Source: Cryoendolithus antarcticus (Eukaryota > Ascomycota > Dothideomycetes > Cladosporiales > Cladosporiaceae). Taken from it: a DNA stretch of 64,000 nt. The stretch is taken from contig NAJO01000010.1 of assembly GCA_002077065.1 (NCBI GenBank), forward strand, positions 1,086,111 through 1,150,110. Direction: 5' to 3'. The notes beneath the pieces were generated by a model that saw nothing but the letters and a program-made list of their open reading frames with translations, ran no database searches and had not been told where the DNA came from. Of the stretch, positions 54,059 to 63,600 are shown piece after piece (positions within the stretch are counted from its first letter, which is position 1; every line of letters begins with the position of its first letter). A program made the translations under genes and the position numbers.

Positions 54059-55020
54059 TCAGTCCGCCGTGCCCAGCTCTCCTAGTCTTTGCTGCCATAC
54101 GTCCCACCGTTCAGGCGAGAAGCCTCGCCAGCTCTCCTTTGAATACGAGAACCCTGGCTTCGCCACCTTGCCATCGAAGACCTTACTCTTCTCACTGAAG
54201 TCATGCACCGCAGAGCTGGCGTGCTTGAACCACAATTTTGCAGCTACAAGGGAGACTCCGTCCGGTTTATCGGTGGATTCTTCCAGTGCTGTGCGGATGG
54301 TCCACAGGCCAAAGATGGACAGGTCAGGTTGATCGGACTTCGCATGAGCGCTCGCCACCAGAGTTGCTGTAAAGGCATTGAGGTTGAGCCACTGTATCTG
54401 GGACTCTTTCGGCGACGAATCATCGGCAGCTGGGACGTTCGAAGGTCAGCATCCCACTTGGGGTCGCACGGCTGGCAGATCTTACTCTCATTCCATGCCT
54501 CTCGCATCTGCGCTCCGAGTACTGGCAAATCACGCCACACCACAGCATCCCACACTTTGCAGACTTTCCCAGATTCTTCAAGGTCGGGGCGTTTCTGCAG
54601 TTCCAGGATGAGGTCGACCAGCCGCTGCCTTTCAGAATCGGAGGTTGATTCGACGGCTAGAGATGTAACAGACTGCCAAAGTTTCCATAGTACTGCCTCG
54701 ACATTGTCCGCATTCTGGCTTTTGGAGTATGACTTTTCGACCAGATTGCAGAGGGAATCTCTGAATGAGGATTCGTACTGAACGGTAGACAAGAGTCCTT
54801 CCCGAAGTGTCCTGTACTCCTCACTCGCCTTCAGCTCAGCATTCGGAACCGATATCGCCATACTGCTGAGCTGATTACTTGCTGTTGGTCTTGCCAATTG
54901 GCTGTCGTAGGAAATTCCTATTGCCGGACGTGGGTTACGTGATGCAGACGTGCGAATTGCATTGAACTGCGGCTTCCCCGGAATAAGTGTCGAGAGTTTC
55001 GCAATCCTTCTCAGCCTCAT
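54059..55020 (-). CDS. DUF3632-like fungal protein of unknown function
   Basis: 301 aa in two exons, 55020-54486 and 54429-54059. The 56-nt intron (54485-54430, GTAAGA..CCAG, branch CTGAC) is phase 1. Skipping it runs into a wrong frame rich in Arg/Ser/Pro. The helical repeat pattern WDAVVWRDLPVLGAQMREAW, then WLNLNAFTATLVASAH, IFGLWTIRTALEE and the end WRGFSPERWDVWQQRL match the DUF3632 layout, a fungal family often expanded near variable regions. The first ~50 residues are basic with few acids (MRLRRIAKLSTLIPG); an alternative ATG at 54861 (MAISVPNAELK) would remove them. Function unknown. It lies between the Ulp1-like remnant and the secreted RNase gene. Confidence 0.75.
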
Positions 55021-55860
55021 ACAGGCAGAGTTGACACTGGACAAGACGATTCTCCCTCATCCAGTGAACTCACCACGCCTAGTCGACCCATTGCCAAGTC
55101 TCTGACGAAAGGCGAGATCCGAATTACGTCGCCACTCGCACCTTCCACAAGAAGCTGGACGCGTTCATACAGTGCTACTTATGCACTGCCGTAGATCTCC
55201 GGTATCGAATGAGCCTGTCAGACTTGGGAGCGCAATATGTCTCATCGTTTGAACCGGCGAAGGATGCGACACAGGGCGGAAGGCTTCCCCAGCATGGCTA
55301 GTTCCCGCGATTGACCGGCCGTTAGCGCGAGCCTAAGTGAAGTGCATCTTTCTTTTCCTTGACTCCATACTTGGCGTTTCACCTGCATTGACAAGCGTCT
55401 TGTGTGATCACATTGAGTTGACTAGGACATGTGCGACAGGGCAGCGATCTGTATGGTCCTCCCGTAGCTGCGTTTTCGTAAGCATGCTCTCTTGCAATGC
55501 TTGGAACAAGTGGACGTGGAGTGATGATCTGCACTCGTACATTTACTTCCCAGCTCTACGGACCGGCAGTATGGCTTACTTCAGAACATTGACCGAGCGT
55601 GAGCTCTCAGTGGACGAGCGGACACATGCACAGCATAGTGGACTGCGAGTGTACAGCCAGAAATTGCTGCTTCAACTGAACGAAGCATGATGGAGCGCTT
55701 GGCTGTGCACTATGCATGCGCTTGCGCTCTCGCGAAGCTGGGGAGTTGGCCATATAGATGCTATTCCCTCCCCGCCTCGAATTGTCGTTTCTGTGGTAGC
55801 CCCAGCCAGCAGCCAGCGTTTCATTCGTTCCCATTATAAGCCCCCCATTTCCCTCCCACG
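55021..55860. promoter_or_regulatory. Divergent intergenic region, DUF3632-like gene / RNase gene
   Basis: 840 bp. A TATA-like ATTATAAG lies ~30 bp before the RNase ATG (about 55832-55839). No other feature recognised. Confidence 0.4.
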
Positions 55861-56380
55861 ATGTACACCTGCATCCTCGCAGCCACATTTTTCGTGGCCT
55901 CCACCTTCGCCGCACCGGGACCTATCGGTGCTCGTCAGGGTGCTGTCACCTGTGGTAGTACTTACTACTCCGCCACGAAAGTTGCCGCAGCCGTGAACCA
56001 GGGCTGCAACTACTACACCAGCGGTCAGCAAGTCGGCTCTGGAGGCTACCCGCATACATACAACAACGTAGGTATTGTCTCATCAGCCCTAATTTGAAGC
56101 TACAATCGGAGCCATGCTTACGAAGACTGTACAGTACGAAGGCTTCGACTTCGATGTTGCTGGTCCATACCAAGAATTCCCGATCAAGACGAGTGGTACT
56201 TTCACCGGCGGTTCGTGCCATCCTCTGACCTCACCTTCCGTGCGGCGCTGATGTGTTCATCAATTAGGATCTCCTGGCGCAGATCGCGTAGTGTTCAACC
56301 GCAACTGCCAATACGGGGGGTCGATCACCCACACCGGTGCGTCAGGCAATGCGTTCGTGGGATGCTCGGATACATCGTAG
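55861..56380 (+). CDS. Secreted guanyl-specific ribonuclease, RNase T1/N1 family
   Basis: 131 aa in three exons: 55861-56067, 56135-56210 and 56268-56380. Introns are 67 nt (GTAGGT..ACAG) and 57 nt (GTTCGT..TTAG). A signal peptide (~1-18, [18 protein letters not shown]) precedes the mature enzyme. Catalytic residues of the family are all present: His65 in YPHTYNN, Glu83 in YQEFPI, Arg101 in GADRVVF and His116 in ITHTGASG. Cys31, 49, 108 and 127 could form two disulfides. The guanine-binding Tyr/Asn/Glu segment YNNYEGFDF spans the first splice junction, which confirms the model. It cuts single-stranded RNA after guanosine outside the cell. The protein is far shorter than ribotoxins and lacks their extra loops. 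Confidence 0.93.
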
Positions 56381-56763
56381 GCTGCAGGTAGATGTCGTAT
56401 TGGAGCGCTGGCTGCTCGTTTCGTATTCCGCGCCACTCCACTTCCCCGATCTGCTTCTCCCAACTTGCGTGGACTTTCCAGAGCTGGTGTCCACAGATGT
56501 TTCGAGGAATAGTGACATTGGCCCGACAGCAAAAGCCGCTTCGTGTAGCGAGAGCTCCCTTTCTTTCTGCCTTGACGTTCAGTGGCACAAAAGGCGCACT
56601 CGTTGCGTCCACGAGTGCGCATCACTTGCTATCAACGCGCTCGGGCAGGCCGCAATCCATGAAACGTGTGTACATCTTTGTCCAAGGTGGGACTCCGCAA
56701 AACAGTGGTACTCGTTCTTTCCTCATAAGGGCATGTCGAGTGGATGAAGTGAGCAAAAGAGAT
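56381..56763. other. Intergenic region, RNase gene / tRNA
   Basis: 383 bp of RNase 3' flank and tRNA downstream flank (the tRNA reads leftward). Its immediate 3' flank on the minus strand has CTCTTTTGC, a weak Pol III T-run. Confidence 0.4.
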
Positions 56764-56922
56764 GGACCAGGAATGGATTCGAACCATCGACCTCGCTCAA
56801 GTTGGACGTAATGCCAATCGGGTATTTATGGACCTGCCAGGGTTACCAGTCCCCCCCGAGCGCTCCAGGAACGCCTTCACGTCTGATAGAATGAGCGCGC
56901 GCTACCACTGCGCCACCAGCCC
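56764..56922 (-). tRNA. tRNA-Arg(UCU)-like gene with 87-nt intron
   Basis: Read on the minus strand, the 5' half (56922-56887) has an acceptor arm GGGCTGG, TG, D-stem GCGC, D-loop AGTGGTA, D-stem GCGC, then anticodon stem CGCTC and loop with anticodon TCT. The 3' half (56799-56764) has GAGCG, pairing perfectly with that stem, the canonical variable loop AGGTC, T-stem GATGG, T-loop TTCGAAT, T-stem CCATT and CCTGGTC. Between them, directly after position 37 as usual for nuclear tRNA introns, are 87 nt (56886-56800). The acceptor stem pairs only five of seven positions (G-G and T-T mismatches), so a pseudogene or a sequencing error is possible. The internal A and B boxes are good. Confidence 0.6.
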
Positions 56923-57300
56923 CGATGTGATATTCCCGGACAAACACATTAATGTATTACGACTGACCGTGCGCATGGGCATTCGCGGAGGCAGCTGGAG
57001 ATTTCTGTGCCGCGCCATATCTACAACAGCCACTCGCTGTTGGATACGATGCCCTGAGATTTTTGCGGATCGTAGTGTGGGTGGATGGGTAAGTGAGTGT
57101 GATCAAGGCTTTCTACGATTGACAGATGAGATAGAAAAGGTTGCTCACAGCTTTGGCTTCACGAGCACTCCAAGCGGCAATTCCGCATCGTCCGTTCCCG
57201 ATTGCTGGCACGCAAGCTCATTTGGGCGCCATCGCAGGGTCCGCACTGCGTTCAGGGATGGGTCTGAGGATGTGATCATGACTGGTCCCGCTACTCATGG
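56923..57300. other. Intergenic region, tRNA / alpha-beta hydrolase 3' flank
   Basis: 378 bp upstream of the tRNA. Nothing recognisable. Confidence 0.4.
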
Positions 57301-58254
57301 TCAGGTCGCCGCCGACAAGTTCCTTTCGACCCCATCGAACACCCATCGTATCTGCTGAGCGACCCAGCTAGGATCAACCATATGCACATTGTGTGTTGCG
57401 CGCACGCCTTCGGCACGGACAAAGCGCGCGGTACTCGACAGCGCAAGCTGTGTCCTCTGCGCTACCTCTTCGTCCATTGACATAGTCTCGAGATGTGCAC
57501 GGACGATCTCCTGTTCATCTGACGTGCCATATCCATGCCGTACGCCGTGCTCGTACACTCTGCGAAAGTCTCGAGCTTCATCGCACCAGATGACGCACAG
57601 ACGGCCGCTCCCAAGCGCTTGTCTCTCTTGTAGGTATTGATAAAGGCGCTGGTTACCAGGCACGATGAATCCTAGCTCTCTTTCGGCAATGCCTCCAGGC
57701 TGTTCGTTCAGCTCACTTTCATGCTCGATGCTGTCATAGTCCTTCTCGTTGACACTCAAGTTGGCCCGTAGGCCGACGACTTCCGCGTAGCTCGCGTTAC
57801 CGAGGAGCTTCGTCCAGACCGTGGGGAACTTGTTCACTACGGGCACCGAGTCAACGAGCACCATGCCGCTGACGGTGGACGCATAGTCTGCGAGGAATTG
57901 CCTCACTATCACACCGCCATAAGAGTGACCCACCAGCAGGTACGGCGGCGCAATAGCAGCAGCCTGAAGGAGTGCTCGAAGCTCGGCCGCTATGCTTTGT
58001 GGTGTGGGATCGTTGGGAGACGGGTCGCTTCCTTGATACCCAGACCTCTCGTACAGGTATACGCGGGCGAAGTCGGACACGACGCGTTGAACGTCTAGCC
58101 ATTCGCTAGCACTGCCGCCTAAGCCGTGCACAAGGACAACGACAGGAGCGTCTGACTTTGTTCGCGCGGGCCCACAAGCTTTCAGGAACAGGCTATAGCC
58201 CTCAGGTAGATATACCTGCCCGGTCTGCGCTTTGGATACCCAGTCCTCCATCAT
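57301..58254 (-). CDS. Alpha/beta-hydrolase fold protein
   Basis: Intronless, 317 aa from the ATG at 58254 (MMEDWVSKAQ); three more codons upstream lack an ATG. The oxyanion-hole motif HGLGGS begins at ~43, the YLYERSGYQGSDPS strand-loop at ~67, and the nucleophile elbow VGHSYGG puts Ser at ~111. VSGMVLVDSVP follows at ~129. The catalytic His is likely in THNVHMVDP near ~290. There is no signal peptide or lid domain signature that would fix the substrate; proteins of this form include esterases, epoxide hydrolases and C-C hydrolases. Length is typical. The N-terminus is short, so a small missing upstream exon is possible. Confidence 0.85.
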   Translation of the reverse strand: MMEDWVSKAQTGQVYLPEGYSLFLKACGPARTKSDAPVVVLVHGLGGSASEWLDVQRVVSDFARVYLYERSGYQGSDPSPNDPTPQSIAAELRALLQAAAIAPPYLLVGHSYGGVIVRQFLADYASTVSGMVLVDSVPVVNKFPTVWTKLLGNASYAEVVGLRANLSVNEKDYDSIEHESELNEQPGGIAERELGFIVPGNQRLYQYLQERQALGSGRLCVIWCDEARDFRRVYEHGVRHGYGTSDEQEIVRAHLETMSMDEEVAQRTQLALSSTARFVRAEGVRATHNVHMVDPSWVAQQIRWVFDGVERNLSAAT

Positions 58255-59444
58255 CTCCGCCACTCGGCTGAGCTAGAGGAGGCGTCTTCGGTGTATGGCG
58301 ACAGCTTCAGACGTGTGAGGATAACGGCAACACTGGCGAAAGAGCATAAGCGGAGACAACAGCGACGTCTGTATGAGGTCGACAAAGTCGGGCTTGTGCG
58401 CCACAGGGACTGAAGTCATAATTGGGCGCAAGACGGCACCTGTCGCCCATCATTGCGGAGTCTACACAGGACTTCGGAGGGATGTTGTCCCAATGTGCCT
58501 GAGGCCACAAGGCAACACAGGCTGCGACGCAAAATTGCATGGCATCTCAACTTGGTCCTTCCCCGATCAAAGCGGCAATGGAGAGCAGCAGATGATGTCG
58601 GTGTCTGATCATTGACGCGACTCGCTCGTCTGTTCCACTGTCCCAGCCCAGAGTATCACTACCAGGAGCCGCTGCATTCAAAGTCCACCGCGTGAAAGGC
58701 GCAAACCGCACGCAAACTCTCAAGAAGCATGCGTCTCTCGCGTGAGCAACTACAGATGGCTCCGAGAGCGAGAATCAAGGTGAAATCTGTCCAAGAGAGA
58801 CCGAGTAGCACGCCTGACACTCGAGCCCGAGTATTGCTCTCTCGTGGATCATGCTGTACCGGAAAGACATTTGCAGTGCACTCGGTCGCAGCATGAGCAC
58901 CTTCGACTCCGTGGGAAAGAGGGAAAAAGTGAGTACGGGTACGATCGTGCTGCGAAAAGCGGCTTCCAGTTCTGCCGCTCGCAAGTCCTTGGACTGTGAT
59001 GTTTCCTTCTTCTTGAACAGCTTCTCGGTTCTTGATCGTGCCATCGTTCACTGGCACATTTCCACGAGTAAGCACATACTCGTCATCTATAGTGGCGGCC
59101 TTTCGCAAACGGGCAAGTACAAGTGAGGCGCAGGAATGAACGAGATTTCCCGCCATTTCTTGCGCTTCACTCTGCCTTCATCACTGCTGCTTTCTGCTTA
59201 ATCGCTGGCAGCGCATTGTATGCACACACTATGTCGCGGCAGCAATGTACATGTGAAAGCGCGCACTCAAGTTCGCACCCTAGAATGCATTCCGCGGAAT
59301 GCCGTTGCCCACGGTCCCTCACTACCACTGGAATGCCTTACTTGATTTTTCTCAGGCCAGAAATGTTCGAGATTCATGAAAACTTGCTTCTCCACTCTCT
59401 CGGAACTCTCAAGCTTCGTCCGATCACTCAGTCCTACCACCAAG
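58255..59444. promoter_or_regulatory. Divergent intergenic region, hydrolase / cupredoxin gene
   Basis: 1.19 kb. A minus frame at 58659-59156 (165 codons) starts with ATG but shows no domain, signal or splice support; it may be chance. No RNA gene recognised. Confidence 0.35.
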
Positions 59445-60170
59445 ATGCCATCACTTTCGAGGCTCCTCGCAGGCCTCGTCTCCCTAGCCGTCCTGGGCTA
59501 TGCTGAGATGCAGATCATCAAGGCTGGTGGCAACGGCGACCATGATCTCGAGTTTCACCCCGATAGCATCACAGCGGCTGTTGGTAGCCAGGTCCAATTC
59601 GAATGGTACCCGATGAACCACAGTCTTGCGAGCAGCACGTACGACAATGTGTGCGAGCCTGACGGCAAGATCTTCAGCGGGTATTTCGATCCGGCGAGTG
59701 GGATGATGGATGTGAGTTGAGTCCAGATTGAGGTGTCAGAGCAATGGAGTGTGATACTGACTAGCAGCAGAAACAAACCTTTGTGATCAACATCACGTCC
59801 ACGGAGCCGATCTGGTACTACTGCACGCAAGAGTACTACACGCATTGTCAGAATGGAATGGTTGGAGTCATCAACCCGCCGTGAGTCTGCCCGTACAAGC
59901 CATGTGATGTGTGCATGCTAAAAAACTGTTCCATGCAGCACCTCAGGCCCCCAGACCCTAGCAGCCTACAAGGCCGCGTCTGCCGCCGCGAAGAAGATTG
60001 GGGATCTCCCGGCTGCTGTCGGCGGAGTCGTTGTTGACGCTACTTCGAGTGCCATGGCACCGTCTGCATCTCAATCGGCGATGAGCAGTGCGGCTGCGAG
60101 TGGATTGGTGTTGCCGTGGCAAGGCCTTGCGTTGTGTGCGATCGCGATCTTTGTGCTGCTACAGCAATGA
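59445..60170 (+). CDS. Secreted GPI-type cupredoxin (blue-copper fold) protein
   Basis: About 202 aa in three exons: 59445-59711, 59771-59880 and 59939-60170. Introns are 59 nt (GTGAGT; acceptor within TAGCAGCAG) and 58 nt (GTGAGT..GCAG). A signal peptide (~1-20) precedes a plastocyanin-like domain. The likely type-1 copper ligands are His59 (YPMNHS), Cys107 (WYYCTQ), His114 (YYTHC) and Met119 (QNGM), with Cys70/Cys115 as a probable disulfide. A Ser/Ala-rich stem then leads to a hydrophobic C-terminus (LALCAIAIFVLLQQ) typical of a GPI signal. Fungal extracellular cupredoxins of this form are surface proteins of uncertain redox role. Three in-frame acceptors could add one or two Gln at the first junction. 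Confidence 0.87.
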
Positions 60171-60646
60171 TCCGATAATGCCAGTGATCTCCAGAGTACT
60201 TGATGGATGATTATTAGAGTGTAGTAACCAACAGAACTAGATGGAGTCGTTAACTGACAAGATCGTAGTCGGTCTCTCCCTGTCAATGAGTGGGCTGCAG
60301 ATACGTGTACGAGGCAGGAGCAGCCGCAAGGCCGCGTAGCGGCGCGAAGATATCCGAGCATAAGCACAACAGCGTGGTGGAACCGGAAGGAGACGATCAT
60401 GGAGGCAGTGTAGCAACGATGCTGTCGTTACAAGTGAGAAGAACAAAAGGCGGGCATTGTAGAATGATAAATCTAATTTGATACTATCGTTGTGATATTG
60501 CAGTTGTCCTTCGTCCAGATCTACGAAATCCTCCAATACGAAAACTCCTGTCCGTGGGACACCAAACCCTAACCCCTTGTAGTTAAGATATATACAGATG
60601 AAACGATCTAATAGGTTGCCAATGCCTTGCAACGTTCTCTCATGCT
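60171..60646. other. Convergent 3' intergenic region, cupredoxin / repeat surface protein
   Basis: 476 bp, nothing recognised. Confidence 0.4.
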
Positions 60647-63600
60647 CTAGATCAACGCTGCGAACGCGAACACTCCAGCCACGAGTGCGACAGGTGCAGA
60701 CTTCGCGATTGCGGCGCCACTGTACGTGACAGGCCCAGCAGTCGAGGTACCCGACGCCATTGCCTTATTCTCGTAGCTATGGAGACCCGGCAGAGTGGCA
60801 GTGCCAACAGGCAAGCCTGAGGAAGCGATCGGCATGGTGCCGTTACCCCCAGGGTACGGAGCAGCTGGGCGTGACGGTTTGGCAGGCGGAGTCTCCACTG
60901 GCGGCGCTGTGTAGGAGGTAGGTGCAGCCGGTGCCGTCGGCTTAGCCGGAGGCGAAGCCGGTGTCTGGACTGAAGCTGGAGGCGACGCCGTCGATATGAG
61001 ATATGAGCTCGTGAGCACAAAGCTCTTTGTGAGGGTCAAGGTGCTGGTCAGTGTGACCGGTACGGTGTATGTTGCCGAGGACGAGGTGTAAGTCGACTGA
61101 TGGACAGGACAGGTAGTGGTCGTGTATGTGGTCCACACGGTCTTGTAGACCGTTTTGTAGGCGCCCGGATGATGTGTCGTGGCTGCGGGAGCACCATGCT
61201 GAGGTCGGCCATGGCCGTCCTCGCCGTGATGTCCGTTCTCGCCATCCTGGCCGTGGTGCCATTCGCCGCCGTCTTGACCGTGGTGGTCGTTTCCGCCTTC
61301 TTGGCCGTGTTGCCAGTTGTCGCCATGCTGACCATGGCGCCAGCCCTGGCCCCCTTGACCGTGATGCGGACGATGACCCTTCTGCCAGACGGATGTCACG
61401 ACAGACGCGCTCGTGAGGGTCAGTGTGCTTGTCAAGGTCACGGGAGAAGTAATGGTCAAACTCGACGACGTGAACGTCGAGTACGTAACAGGGCATGTCG
61501 TCGTGGTGTAGGTAATGTAAACCGTTGTCACCTCTGTAGTGTACACGACTGGAGTTGTCACAGGCTGGGTCGTCGTGAGTACTGTGGAATCGGTCACCGT
61601 TATAGTGCTAGTAAGGGTAACTGGCGATGTGATAGTGGATGACTTCGAAGTGTACGTCTTGTACGACACCGGGCATGTCGTAGTCGTGTAGGTGGTGTAA
61701 ATCGTAGTCACCACGGTCGTGTATGACGCTGGTGGAGGCGGCGGCGGTGTGGGATAGACACTGCCAGTCGAGGTGAAGACCGAGGTGACAGTCGACACCG
61801 TGGTGTAGCTACTTGTCAACGTCTTCGTGCCGGTTGTATACACCGACGATCCAGGGCAAGTCGTGATATAGGTGGTAGTAATCACGGTAGTGTAGTACGA
61901 TGGTGGCGGCTGGGGCATTGTGCTGGAGGAGCTCTGAGTCACCGGCCCGACAGTGGTGTTGCCTCCATATGTGTTTGTGTAAGGCGGTGGTGTGGGATAG
62001 ACAGTTCCTGTCGAGGTGATCACCGATGTCACGGTTGAGACTGTGGTGTAGCTGCTGATCGAAGTCTTCGTACCTGTTGTGTACACCGAGGATCCGGGGC
62101 AAGTCGTGGTGTATGTAGTCGTGATCACAGTGGTGTAGTACGATGGTGGCGGCTGGGACGCTGTGCTGTAGGAGCTCTGAGTCACCGGCCCGACAGTGGT
62201 GTTGCCGTTGTACGTCGACGCAGTTACGCTACCCGAAGAGCTGGTGGTGTACTGGTACGGCGGTGGGACCACGCTGCCAGATGTGACAGCGGTGGTGTTG
62301 CCGTTGTAAGTCGACGCGGACACGCTACTCGAAGAGCTGGTGGTGGACTTGTAGGGTGGTGGGGTCATGCTGCCAGATGTGGTTGACTGGTAAGTAGAAG
62401 GCAGGACAGATCCAGAATTCGACACGCTGCTGTAGCTACTGTACGAGGTGGGTTGCGACACGATGCTGGAGGGCGGCATGCTTGATGGTGCGCTCGACGT
62501 AGTTGGGACGCTTGACGGTACACTCGAGGCAATGCTTGACGGCGGCATGCTCGAGGGAATGCTCGAAGGAGTCATGATTGAGGCCATGCTCGATGGTACG
62601 CTTGATGTCGAGCTGATACTCGATGGGATGCTTGACGCCGGAATGCTCGATGGTATACTCGACGTAGGAATGCTTGACGAGGGAATACTCGAGGCTGGAA
62701 TCGAACTGGGCACACTCGAGGCCGGAATGCTAGAAGCAATCGAGCTCGGAGGGATGCTGGAAGCAATCGAGCTAGGCGGGATGCTGGAAGCGATAGAGCT
62801 CGGCGGGATGCTGGAAGCAATCGAACTGGGAGGTATGCTAGAAGCAATCGAGCTGGGTGTGATGGCCGACGCAATAGAGCTCGGCGGGATGCTCGAAGCA
62901 ATGGAGCTAGGCGGGATGCTGGAAGCAATCGAGCTCGGTGGGATGCTAGAAGCAATCGAGCTCGGAGGGATGCTGGAAGCAATAGAACTTGGCGGAATGC
63001 TAGAGGCGATAGAGCTCGGCGGGATGCTAGAAGCAATCGAGCTCGCAATGCTCGAAGGTGGGATGCTTGAAGCGATCGAACTAGGCGCAATGCTCGATGG
63101 TATCGAGCTGGCAATGCTCGAAGGTGGGATGCTTGAAGCGATCGAACTAGGCGCAATGCTCGATGGTATCGAGCTGGCAATGCTCGAAGGTGGGATGCTT
63201 GAAGCGATCGAGCTAGGTGCAATGCTCGATGGTATCGAGCTGGCAATGCTCGAAGGTGGGATGCTTGAAGCGATCGAACTAGGCGCAATGCTCGATGGTA
63301 TCGAGCTCGCAATGCTCGAGGGGATTGAAGAGGCCGGCATGCTTGATGGTATCGATGAAGCAATACTCGATGGAATGCTCGATGGTTGTATGCTTGACGG
63401 AACTGATGACGGGATGCTCGAAGCGATCGACGACGGAATCGACGAAGGGATGCTCGAGGCAATCGAAGGAATCGACGAAGCAATCGACGAAGGGATCGAA
63501 GAGGCAATCGACGAAGGGATCGAAGAGGCAATAGATGACGGGATCGACGAAGGGATCGAGGATGGAATGCTCGAGGGTGGCGGTATCGATGATGGTATGC

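Noticed and set aside
56800..56886. Alternative tRNA fold using the first GAGCG in the intron
   Set aside because: No canonical variable loop or T-arm follows it; the second GAGCG is followed by AGGTC and a perfect T-loop.
58659..59156. 165-codon minus frame between hydrolase and cupredoxin
   Set aside because: Starts with ATG but has no conserved feature; kept only as a note in the intergenic entry.
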